A DNA stretch of 61,957 nt, from positions 508,795-570,751 of the forward strand of contig JAMPDC010000001.1 in the NCBI GenBank assembly GCA_023665865.1, in the 5' to 3' direction. Below are positions 18,310 through 25,701 of the stretch, piece by piece. The position numbers and the translations under genes are program-made. How positions within the stretch are numbered: position 1 is the stretch's first letter; the number at the start of each line of letters is the position of its first letter. Below the pieces are notes generated by a model that saw only the letters and a program-made list of their open reading frames with translations, was not told the DNA's origin and did not search any database. This DNA is from Staphylococcus sp. Lineage in GTDB: Bacteria; Bacteroidota; Bacteroidia; Bacteroidales; Muribaculaceae.

Positions 18310-20337
18310 ATGTCATTATCAAAATTCTTCTATCCAGCCATGGCAGCATTAGCCATCACATCATGCGCTCAGAAAAGCGCGGATGAAACAACAGCCTCAG
18401 ACTTCGACTACACAGTCGACCGCTTCGCCGACATCGAAGTCCTCCGCTACAAAGTCGACGATTTCGAAAAGCTGACACCCCGCCAGCGAATTCTCGTCTA
18501 TTATCTAACCGAAGCTGCCATCACCGGCCGCGATATCCTCTGGGACCAGAACGGAAAATACAACCTCGCCATCCGCGACGTAATCGAAAACGTCTACAAG
18601 AACTTTGACGGAGACCGCGAGAGCGCCGACTTCAAGGGCCTCGAGACCTACCTCAAGCAGATCGAGTTTGCCAACGGCATCCACCACCACTATTCCATGG
18701 ATAAATTCACTCCGACATTCTCTCGTGAATTCCTCATGGAAAACGTAGCCAAACTTCCCGCCGACAAGCAGCCCGAGAACGCTGAAGTCATCTATGAAGT
18801 CATCTTCAACCCCTCGGTGATGGCCAAGCGCGTCAACCAGGCAGAAGGCCAGGATCTCATCGCCACCTCGGCCAACAACCTCTATGATGGCGTGAGCCAG
18901 GCAGAAGTCGAGAGCTACTATAACGCCCGCAAGGACACTACAGATGCCACTCCAATCTCATGGGGTCTCAACACCCGCATGACTAAAGTCGACGGCAAGG
19001 TCGTAGAGCAGCCCTACAAGGTTGGCGGACTCTACTCAGAAGCCATCACCCGCATCGTCGAGCTCCTCACCAAGGCTTCCGAATATGCTGAAAACGACAC
19101 TCAGCGCGAAGTCATCAAGAAACTTATCAACTTCTACACCACCGGCGACCTCAAGATCTTCGACGACTATTCTATCGCATGGGTCGAGGACACTGCATCA
19201 AAGGTCGACTTCATCAACGGCTTCATCGAGAGCTATGGTGATCCCCTCGGCATGACCGGCGCCTACGAATCAATCGTCAACTTCAAAAACGAAGAAGCCT
19301 CACACCGCACCGAGATCATCTCAGGCAATGCCGAGTGGTTTGAGCAGAACTCACCTGTCGATCCACGCTTCCGCAAGGACAAGGTCAAAGGTGTGACCGC
19401 AAAGGTTATCACTGCCGCGATCCTCGCCGGCGACTCATATCCCGCCACCCCTATCGGCATCAACCTCCCCAACGCCAACTGGATCCGCGCAGCCCACGGT
19501 TCGAAATCCGTAACACTCGAAAACATAACAAAAGCCTACGACGAAGCCTCGCACGGCAACGGTTTCAACGAGGAGTTTGTCATCGACCAGGAGACCTCTG
19601 ACCTTATGGACAAGTATCTCTTCATCACCGACAATCTCCACACCGACCTCCACGAGTGTCTCGGCCATGCCTCCGGCCGTCTGCTCCCCGGAGTTGACCC
19701 CGATGCGCTCAAAGCCCACGGCTCAACTCTTGAGGAAGCCCGCGCCGACCTCTTCGCCCTCTACTATCTCGCCGATCCCAAGCTCCTTGAGCTCGGACTC
19801 CTCGACAATCCCGACGCCTACAAGGCCGAATACTATAAGTATATCCTCAACGGACTCATGACCCAGCTCATGCGCATCGAACCCGGCAAAGACGTCGAGG
19901 AAGCCCACATGCGCAACCGCCAGCTCATCTCTGCATGGGTATTCGAAAAAGGCAAGGCTGACAACGTCATCGAGATGGTCAAACGCGATGGAAAGACCTA
20001 CATCAAGATCAACGACTACAAGAAGCTCCGCGACCTCTTCGGTCAGCTTCTCGCCGAAGTGCAGCGCATCAAGAGCGAAGGCGACTATGAGGCCGGACGT
20101 GACCTCGTCGAGACCTACGGCGTAAAAGTCGATCCTCAGCTCCACAAGGAAATCCTCGACCGTTATGCCAAACTCGATATCGCTCCCTACAAGGGCTTCG
20201 TCAACCCCGTCTATACTCCTATCACCGACAAGGATGGCAACATCACTGACGTGACTGTAAGCTATGAGGAAGACTATCTCCCCCAGGTGCTCCGCTATTC
20301 AGAGCAGTACCGCACTCTGCCTGCCAACAGCAAGTGA
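18310..20337 (+). CDS. Dipeptidyl peptidase III-family (M49) lipoprotein
   Basis: 675 residues, the same size class as the characterised Bacteroides DPP III. The N-terminus is a lipoprotein signal (ITSC lipobox), so it is exported and membrane-anchored. The M49 zinc motif HECLGH is at 448-453 and the third ligand motif EEARAD is about 25-30 residues later (TLEEARADLFALYYL). DPP III removes dipeptides from peptide N-termini. It lies 39 bases after the methyltransferase and is closed by a strong bidirectional terminator. Together with Dcp it gives the window two exported peptide-trimming enzymes. Confidence 0.95.
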   Translation: MSLSKFFYPAMAALAITSCAQKSADETTASDFDYTVDRFADIEVLRYKVDDFEKLTPRQRILVYYLTEAAITGRDILWDQNGKYNLAIRDVIENVYKNFDGDRESADFKGLETYLKQIEFANGIHHHYSMDKFTPTFSREFLMENVAKLPADKQPENAEVIYEVIFNPSVMAKRVNQAEGQDLIATSANNLYDGVSQAEVESYYNARKDTTDATPISWGLNTRMTKVDGKVVEQPYKVGGLYSEAITRIVELLTKASEYAENDTQREVIKKLINFYTTGDLKIFDDYSIAWVEDTASKVDFINGFIESYGDPLGMTGAYESIVNFKNEEASHRTEIISGNAEWFEQNSPVDPRFRKDKVKGVTAKVITAAILAGDSYPATPIGINLPNANWIRAAHGSKSVTLENITKAYDEASHGNGFNEEFVIDQETSDLMDKYLFITDNLHTDLHECLGHASGRLLPGVDPDALKAHGSTLEEARADLFALYYLADPKLLELGLLDNPDAYKAEYYKYILNGLMTQLMRIEPGKDVEEAHMRNRQLISAWVFEKGKADNVIEMVKRDGKTYIKINDYKKLRDLFGQLLAEVQRIKSEGDYEAGRDLVETYGVKVDPQLHKEILDRYAKLDIAPYKGFVNPVYTPITDKDGNITDVTVSYEEDYLPQVLRYSEQYRTLPANSK

Positions 20338-20356
20338 TACTCTTCCCGCACCCAAC

Positions 20357-20390
20357 AAAAAAAGGACCGCCAACCGACGGTCCTTTTTTC
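20357..20390. terminator. Bidirectional terminator between DPP III and the GH13 gene
   Basis: AAAAAAAGGACCG (20357-20369) pairs with CGGTCCTTTTTT (20378-20389) around an 8-base loop, with U-tracts on both strands between converging genes. Confidence 0.9.
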
Positions 20391-20414
20391 ATTTATATAT
20401 GGTTCAGATATCTA

Positions 20415-22142
20415 TCAACGCTTTGCAGGGACGCCCGGTTTTGGCTCCGGCTTCACCTGACGGTGGCGTATCTTCCAGACCACAGCATCATAAGGCGGGA
20501 TCATGGTACGGAAAGGCTTCTCAGTGCTGAGATCTTTCAGATCCTGCTCTCCGGTGATAAGTTCGGTAGCCACAACCTCACCCTCGGGGATATTGAGCAT
20601 GTCGATGGCATGGCGCGGGATATTGATGGCAAGGTCACATGAGCTGTCAGAGAAATTGACCGCAATGACCAGAGTCTCTCCGTCGCAACTGCGGATGAAA
20701 GCATACTGACGGTGGGGATTGAGAGTGGGATTCTGGTAGTTGACATACATGAGGTCAAAGAAACGCCCCTTAGCTATGGCCTGCTCACGATTGCAGAGCG
20801 AGAGGATGGTGCAGTATTTGGCTCTCAGCCAACGCTCGCGGGGTGTGAGCTGCGAACCGTCTGGCTTACCATTGTTATACCAACGGCGCAGAGTGGCCAC
20901 GCTCCAGTAGTCGAAGATAGTGGTGCGCCCGTCATAGCCGCTGAAGCCTTCCGTGTCCGTGGCCTGCTCTCCGAGCTCCTGACCTGCATAGATCATCATA
21001 GGGCCTGTCGAAATCATCGAGCTGACAACGAGCGAGGGGATGACCTTGGCAGGATCTCCGGCATAAAACTTAGAGCCGAAGCGCTGCTCGTCGTGATTTT
21101 CGAGAAAGTTGAGCATATTGCCGGCAATGCCGTCGACAGTCTGCCAGCAGTTGGTGATGGTGGCAGCTGAATAGTTGGAACACTGGATGCCACGGAGGGT
21201 GTCATAGAGATTCACCTTGTCATAGAGATAGTCAAAACCACCTGTCTTGATGAAATCGCGGTAGATCTTGACATCATACAGCTCGGCGATAAACTTCACG
21301 TGAGGATAGCGGTCTTTGACATTAGGAATTGCCCACTGCCAGAACTCGAGAGGCACCATGTGAACCATGTCGCAGCGAAACGCGTCCACTCCCTTCGAGG
21401 CCCAGAAGCGCAGGATGTGGAGCATTTTCATCCATGTGTCGGGGATCGGCTCGAAATGCGAGCTCCAGTTGCCCGGATCACGGCCATAGTTGAGTTTCAC
21501 GGTGTCATACCAGTTGTTGACACCGGGGAAAGCCGAGAAGCAGTCATCGCCGGTAGCCTTGGCCGGAAACTCGATATAGGCCTTCTTGCCTGTGCCCATG
21601 TCGACCGAAGGAGCGAAAAGCTGGCGGGTGATGTAGTAATAATTGTTGTCACGGCTGAAAAACATTCCGGGATTGTCGTCCTCACCGAGATCCTTGATAC
21701 CGGCAGGCTTGACATCGCTGTGATAGCGGCGCGCGGTATGGTTGGGGACGAAGTCGATGATGACATCAAGGCCGGCGTCATGCGTGCGGGCCACGAGAGC
21801 CTCAAACTCACCCATTCGGTTGTCGACATCCACTGCCAGATCAGGATCAATGTCATAGTAGTCCTTGATCGCATAAGGCGAACCGGCCTGACCTTTGACC
21901 ACATACGGGCTGTCGGGCTGGATGCCATAGTCGCTGTAGTCAGTCTTGGTAGCGTGTTCGATGACACCGGTATACCACACGTGGGTCACCCCAAGCTCCT
22001 TTATGCCGGAGAGCACCGTATCAGTGATATCGTTCATCTTGCCGGAACCGTTCTGCTTATAGGTACCGTTAGGGATGCAATGGTTGTTGGTATTGGTGAA
22101 AAGGCGTGGTAGAAGTTGATAAATGATTGGTTTTCTATCCAT
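20415..22142 (-). CDS. GH13 alpha-amylase-family glycoside hydrolase, probably cytoplasmic
   Basis: 575 residues. The TIM barrel carries all GH13 regions: I (DFVPNHT), II (GVDAFRCDM, with the nucleophile Asp), III (FIAELYD, the acid/base Glu) and IV (LENHDEQR). The N-terminus MDRKPIIYQLLPRLF shows no signal peptide, so it likely acts on internal alpha-glucans or maltooligosaccharides. A beta-sandwich C domain and a short proline/basic tail (KPEPKPGVPAKR) end the protein. It follows a patatin-like gene by 26 bases on the same strand. Exact substrate is not decidable from sequence. Confidence 0.93.
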   Translation of the reverse strand: MDRKPIIYQLLPRLFTNTNNHCIPNGTYKQNGSGKMNDITDTVLSGIKELGVTHVWYTGVIEHATKTDYSDYGIQPDSPYVVKGQAGSPYAIKDYYDIDPDLAVDVDNRMGEFEALVARTHDAGLDVIIDFVPNHTARRYHSDVKPAGIKDLGEDDNPGMFFSRDNNYYYITRQLFAPSVDMGTGKKAYIEFPAKATGDDCFSAFPGVNNWYDTVKLNYGRDPGNWSSHFEPIPDTWMKMLHILRFWASKGVDAFRCDMVHMVPLEFWQWAIPNVKDRYPHVKFIAELYDVKIYRDFIKTGGFDYLYDKVNLYDTLRGIQCSNYSAATITNCWQTVDGIAGNMLNFLENHDEQRFGSKFYAGDPAKVIPSLVVSSMISTGPMMIYAGQELGEQATDTEGFSGYDGRTTIFDYWSVATLRRWYNNGKPDGSQLTPRERWLRAKYCTILSLCNREQAIAKGRFFDLMYVNYQNPTLNPHRQYAFIRSCDGETLVIAVNFSDSSCDLAINIPRHAIDMLNIPEGEVVATELITGEQDLKDLSTEKPFRTMIPPYDAVVWKIRHRQVKPEPKPGVPAKR

Positions 22143-22168
22143 TTGCGTATATTACATATTGTGTGAAA

Positions 22169-22984
22169 TCATTTCTTTCGTGTCTTGGCGGGCCCTATGT
22201 GGGTAAATCCGGCCGAGAGCATGGCTGAAAGGGTATTGTCGTAACCGGACCTGTAGACCCTCTTGATTTCTTTGAGATTAAACACTTTATATGAGGCCAC
22301 ATCATCAATACTGATGGCGAGGTCACATAGCTCCATCTGCGGGACGGAATTATTTTTGACAAGCATATCGTAGGTGCGGTGTGCAATGTCCATGATCGAC
22401 TTGGGCTTGCCTCTGCGCGGAAGCGGACTGCAATTAATGCCGATGAGATATTTGCACTTGTCTCTTAGCGCCCATGCAGGAAGATTGGCGAGCACTCCGC
22501 CATCGACGTAGGTCACACCGTTGATCCTGACAGGCTTGAAAACGATGGGGATGCTGCACGAGGCAGCGACACAGTCCACTATGCTGCCCTCAGCAAAGGC
22601 CACCGGCTTGTTGTTGTCGAGATCCGTCGCACAGATGACGGCCGGCATCGGCAGATCCTCGATTTTCTCGTAGGGAATCTGACGCTTGAGAAACTTTTTG
22701 AACCCGTCCATCGAGAAGAAACCGTCACGCGGCACTCCCAACTCTGCGAAATCGCCGAACTTGACATCGGTAAATGCTGCCACAATCTCATCGGGAGCCA
22801 TTCCGGAGGCATACATGGCTGTTACCACCGACCCGGCACTGACACCGGCAATGATATCGGGCTTTATGCCAACTTCCTCCAAAGCCTGCAAAGCGCCGGC
22901 GTGTGCGAATCCACGGGCTCCTCCTCCACTGAGGACGAGTCCGACCTTATAAGGCTTTCTTGAAAATTTGAGCATATCAAGCAT
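22169..22984 (-). CDS. Patatin-like phospholipase, RssA type
   Basis: 271 residues from the ATG at 22984, or 268 from the ATG three codons later. The Ser-Asp dyad is intact: oxyanion loop SGGGARGF, nucleophile GVSAGS and DGGVLANLP. No signal peptide, so a cytoplasmic lipid acyl hydrolase is likely. An exact -7 element lies 7 bases upstream of the first ATG, which would make that start nearly leaderless and favours the second ATG (22975). The GH13 gene follows closely and is probably co-transcribed. Substrate unknown. Confidence 0.9.
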   Translation of the reverse strand: MLDMLKFSRKPYKVGLVLSGGGARGFAHAGALQALEEVGIKPDIIAGVSAGSVVTAMYASGMAPDEIVAAFTDVKFGDFAELGVPRDGFFSMDGFKKFLKRQIPYEKIEDLPMPAVICATDLDNNKPVAFAEGSIVDCVAASCSIPIVFKPVRINGVTYVDGGVLANLPAWALRDKCKYLIGINCSPLPRRGKPKSIMDIAHRTYDMLVKNNSVPQMELCDLAISIDDVASYKVFNLKEIKRVYRSGYDNTLSAMLSAGFTHIGPAKTRKK

Positions 22985-22991
22985 GGCGGAT

Positions 22992-23000
22992 GCAAATTTA
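22992..23000 (-). promoter_or_regulatory. Promoter -7 element of the patatin/GH13 unit
   Basis: TAAATTTGC on the minus strand matches TAnnTTTG and lies 7 bases upstream of the first possible ATG. Confidence 0.6.
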
Positions 23001-23130
23001 CGAATTTTTCCGCAGCTATCACCACAGCCAATGTTAAATTAAACTCTTTAGACATCCACCTTTGTCCCTCCAAACAATAATTATTAATAATGATTATGGC
23101 GTTAAAATTATCAGTCATAAGAATGCCTGC

Positions 23131-23628
23131 CTACATACTTTTATAATAAAGGTCGAGAGCTGATTTCATGCCATCAAGGGATATTTCCGCTCTCTTATAT
23201 AGTTTATCGGTAACTTCAAAACTATTAGATAATATATCTTCCTCTAATTTTGTTAAATCACATGTCTGAACTTTAGCTAAATAAAACTTTCGTTTCACAT
23301 CTATTAAATTCTTACTAGAATCCAGGTTTTCTCGAAAGCCATTGTACACTTTCTTATATGACCTATACATATCCCTATCAAAATCATGATGATAAAGGTC
23401 TATTCTTATACTATTAATTTGATCTTTAATTTCTATATTGAAAAATCTAAGATCAGTGTTCATAACATAAATCTCATAAGTTAATGTTAAGTAGTCTAAA
23501 TCATGTGATAATGATTCAATTTTTACATTTAGGCTATCCATATTTGCGTAGCCATTGTTTTCACCAAACACCTTAAAGGGTAAGGTTGAAAAGCAAACGA
23601 TGAATAAAAGTAAATAAAATTTTCTCAT
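23131..23628 (-). CDS. Secreted hypothetical protein, AT-rich gene
   Basis: 165 residues from the ATG at 23628, chosen because MRKFYLLLFIVCFSTLPFKVFG is a good signal peptide and because a -7 element sits 20 bases upstream. The mature part is charged and predicted helical (SLNVKIESLSHDLDYLTLTYEIYV, with many Asp, Lys, Tyr), perhaps a coiled-coil periplasmic protein. I do not recognise the family. The gene is visibly AT-rich compared with its neighbours, with ATA, AGA and TTA codons that the flanking genes avoid, which suggests recent acquisition. Confidence 0.65.
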   Translation of the reverse strand: MRKFYLLLFIVCFSTLPFKVFGENNGYANMDSLNVKIESLSHDLDYLTLTYEIYVMNTDLRFFNIEIKDQINSIRIDLYHHDFDRDMYRSYKKVYNGFRENLDSSKNLIDVKRKFYLAKVQTCDLTKLEEDILSNSFEVTDKLYKRAEISLDGMKSALDLYYKSM

Positions 23629-23647
23629 AAGCTCTATATTTTTCGTA

Positions 23648-23655
23648 CAAAAATA
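23648..23655 (-). promoter_or_regulatory. Minus-strand half of a mirror-image divergent promoter
   Basis: TATTTTTG on the minus strand. It is part of an 11-bp perfect inverted repeat, CAAAAATACAT (23648-23658) with ATGTATTTTTG (23676-23686), whose other half is the plus-strand -7 element. Confidence 0.55.
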
Positions 23656-23678
23656 CATATTAATTTTATAATTTAATG

Positions 23679-23687
23679 TATTTTTGC
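23679..23687 (+). promoter_or_regulatory. Plus-strand half of the divergent promoter
   Basis: TATTTTTGC matches TAnnTTTG, 27 bases before the ATG of the 20-codon frame at 23714. The inverted repeat makes the two divergent -7 elements mirror images across 17 AT bases. Confidence 0.6.
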
Positions 23688-23713
23688 TTTCGAAATCAAG
23701 CTCTTATCCTCAA

Positions 23714-23776
23714 ATGGCAAAAATAACAGTTCAAAATAATCCAATTACCGTAATCGAAGTTGACGGCGATGATTAG
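23714..23776 (+). pseudogene. 20-residue open frame, possible N-terminal relic of a KilA-N-type protein
   Basis: The frame reads MAKITVQNNPITVIEVDGDD then TAG. It closely resembles the first 20 residues of KilA-N-domain proteins of Bacteroidetes as I remember them, which begin MAKIxVQ...ITV and continue with a (D)DYISLTD segment. Here it stops exactly where that segment should begin. It sits right behind an intact promoter and overlaps the upstream side of the next gene. Either a truncated remnant left by a deletion or a short leader peptide. The family link is from memory and should be tested. Confidence 0.4.
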
Positions 23777-23795
23777 AAATATAAACAATAAATCG

Positions 23796-24272
23796 ATGAG
23801 CGTATATAAATACATCTTATCCGCCTTTTTGCTCGCAGGCACAACCTTGTGTGAGTCAAAAGCTGTTGCAAATGAAACCAGATTAGAATCTGCGGCGTCA
23901 CAAAACAAATCAGCAGTTAAAAACGATAAAGACATCGAATTGATCTCTAATGTCTATCTCAAATTTGTGTTTGCGACAGAGAACAAAGGAAATGATAATC
24001 CCGAAGATTATTTCACGACCAACGCACTCAAACAACTTCAGGATGACTACGAATTCGATTGCGATTGTGGCCCCTGCTATGCCTACTATGCGTTGAGAAC
24101 CACGGAGCAAGACTCCAACCCTGACTCAGATGGCCTGTCTCGGATTAACAGCGTGGAAGCCAATGGAAATGGATGGTACACTGTATCCTATTCCGATATG
24201 GGATGGCCGGGCAAGACACATGTAAAAATTACGGATGGGAAAATTGATATTTACAAACGATTAGATCAATAA
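23796..24272 (+). CDS. Secreted hypothetical protein, DUF3828-like
   Basis: 158 residues from the ATG at 23796 (MSVYKYILSAFLLAGTTLC, a signal-peptide-like start). Earlier TTG and ATG codons at 23760 and 23769 add a charged tail before the hydrophobic stretch and overlap the relic frame, so they are less likely. The mature part has the helical segment NVYLKFVFA and a C-terminal strand region (GWYTVSYSDMGWPGKTHVKI) that reminds me of DUF3828-type Bacteroides proteins. Two cysteines in CDCGPC may form disulfides. Its promoter may be the one at 23679. Part of the AT-rich islet. Confidence 0.6.
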   Translation: MSVYKYILSAFLLAGTTLCESKAVANETRLESAASQNKSAVKNDKDIELISNVYLKFVFATENKGNDNPEDYFTTNALKQLQDDYEFDCDCGPCYAYYALRTTEQDSNPDSDGLSRINSVEANGNGWYTVSYSDMGWPGKTHVKITDGKIDIYKRLDQ

Positions 24273-24403
24273 TTCAATGTCGCTTGTGATATTATGATAT
24301 TCGACATCGTTTTCACATACGTTTTTTATACCGCCTAATTCCGGCATGAGTCTTTTTACATCCTTTTTGCTTGTCAGATTATTCGATTTCAAATAAATTT
24401 CGG

Positions 24404-24411
24404 TACCTTTG
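24404..24411 (+). promoter_or_regulatory. Promoter -7 element before the small ORF and holB
   Basis: TACCTTTG matches TAnnTTTG. It lies 24 bases before the ATG of the 35-codon frame and about 150 bases before holB. Confidence 0.6.
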
Positions 24412-24435
24412 TATTAATTCTTTAAATCAGACATT

Positions 24436-24543
24436 ATGATCCTACCCTGGTATTCTTATCTCCCTATTGCAGGGGGCTTACTCGGCGCTATCATCGGTGG
24501 TTACTACTACCGGAAAGGCCAACGGAACAAGAGAAAGTCTTAG
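24436..24543 (+). CDS. Small single-pass membrane protein, 35 residues
   Basis: The frame encodes MILPWYSYLPIAGGLLGAIIG followed by a tyrosine-rich edge and a strongly basic tail (YYYRKGQRNKRKS). That is one glycine-zipper-like transmembrane helix (GGLLGAIIGG) with positive charges that would stay in the cytoplasm. It has its own promoter element 24 bases upstream and ends 17 bases before holB, so the two are probably one transcript. I do not recognise a family. Its size keeps it below most annotation cut-offs. Confidence 0.55.
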   Translation: MILPWYSYLPIAGGLLGAIIGGYYYRKGQRNKRKS

Positions 24544-24560
24544 AGGATGTTTAATAACAA

Positions 24561-25691
24561 ATGAAATTCAGCCAGATTCCATCAAATGACAGTGTGAAAC
24601 GGCAGCTGCGCGACATGGTCGCCGACGGCCGCATCCCCCATGCCATACTCCTCCACGGGCCGGCCGGAATTGGGAAATTCATGCTCGCCCGCACCTTTTC
24701 GCAATATCTCCATTGCCAATCGCCTACTCCCGACGGAGAGCCCTGCGGGAGTTGTCCCTCATGCATACAGCATGAGTCGTTCAACCATGTCGACTCCCTC
24801 TACGTCTTCCCCGTTGTGAAAACCGACAAGATCAAGGCCCCGATCTCCGACGACTATATGGACGAGTTCAAGGAGTTTGTAAAGGCAAGCCCGTTTATGG
24901 ATTTCGAGCGCTGGCCGGGCTATTTTGAGAAGAAAAACGCACAGCCTGTCATCTATGTCAGCGAGAGCGATGCTCTCGAGCAGCGCCTGTCCGTCACCAC
25001 AACCATCTCATGCTACAAGACCGTGGTCATCTGGCTCCCCGAAAAGATGAACGAGCAGACAGCCAACAAGCTTCTCAAACTCATCGAGGAACCCTTTGCC
25101 GACACAATCTTCATCCTCGTCTCCGACAATCCAAAGGCCATCCTTCCCACCATCTATTCGCGCTGTCGGCCCATAGAGATGAAGCGTCTCAGCGACGAGA
25201 CCGTAGCCACCTATCTCACCTCACATCTCTCAGTCGATCCGCAGGATGCCCTGGCCATGGCCCACATCGCTGCCGGCGATATCAACGCTGCCCTGCGTAT
25301 CATCGATGCGACCAGTGTCAGCCGCATGTTTTTCGACTACTTCGTCAGACTCATGCGCCTTGCCTACCAGCGCGACGTCAAGGGGCTCAAGGAATGGAGT
25401 GCCGATGTGGCCGCTCTCGGACGCGAAGCCGCCATCAAATTCTATAACTACGCGGGCCGCCTCATCAGGGAGAACTTCGTCTACAACTTCCGGACTCCCG
25501 AGCTCCTCTATCTCAACCGCACGGAAGCTGATTTCAGCAAGAAATTCGCTCGCTTCATCACCGAAAACAACGCCGAGAAGATCATCACCGAGATGGACCG
25601 CGCCGCAATCGACATCGCAGGCAACGCCAACGGAAAAATCGTCAACTTCGACTTTGCCATAAAGATGATCATCTTAATAAAAAACTTCTGA
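24561..25691 (+). CDS. holB: DNA polymerase III delta' subunit-like clamp-loader ATPase
   Basis: 376 residues. An AAA+ domain with Walker A GPAGIGK (about residues 34-40) and the clamp-loader zinc module (HCQSP then CGSCPSC, about 53-72). It lacks a clear Walker B Asp-Glu pair of DnaX type and has LLKLIEEP, SRCRP and a helical C-terminal collar, all typical of delta'. An insertion of about 40 residues between the zinc module and the sensor region (DDYMDEFKEFVKASPF, KKNAQPVIYVSESDA) is what I expect in Bacteroidetes versions. It is followed after 10 bases by the AddB-like nuclease, so replication and repair functions are co-transcribed. Confidence 0.9.
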   Translation: MKFSQIPSNDSVKRQLRDMVADGRIPHAILLHGPAGIGKFMLARTFSQYLHCQSPTPDGEPCGSCPSCIQHESFNHVDSLYVFPVVKTDKIKAPISDDYMDEFKEFVKASPFMDFERWPGYFEKKNAQPVIYVSESDALEQRLSVTTTISCYKTVVIWLPEKMNEQTANKLLKLIEEPFADTIFILVSDNPKAILPTIYSRCRPIEMKRLSDETVATYLTSHLSVDPQDALAMAHIAAGDINAALRIIDATSVSRMFFDYFVRLMRLAYQRDVKGLKEWSADVAALGREAAIKFYNYAGRLIRENFVYNFRTPELLYLNRTEADFSKKFARFITENNAEKIITEMDRAAIDIAGNANGKIVNFDFAIKMIILIKNF

Positions 25692-25701
25692 CCCAGGGAT
25701 C

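Noticed and set aside
20712-22112. Plus-strand frames of 152 and 270 codons antisense to the GH13 gene
   Set aside because: They are mirror frames of a well-conserved enzyme, with no promoter and no recognisable motif.
23090-23146. 18-codon frame after the patatin promoter region
   Set aside because: No matching -7 element (CACCTTTG lacks the TA) and it runs into the neighbouring gene's end.
23131-24290. Toxin-antitoxin pair
   Set aside because: The two genes diverge and both carry signal peptides, and no toxin or antitoxin motif is seen.
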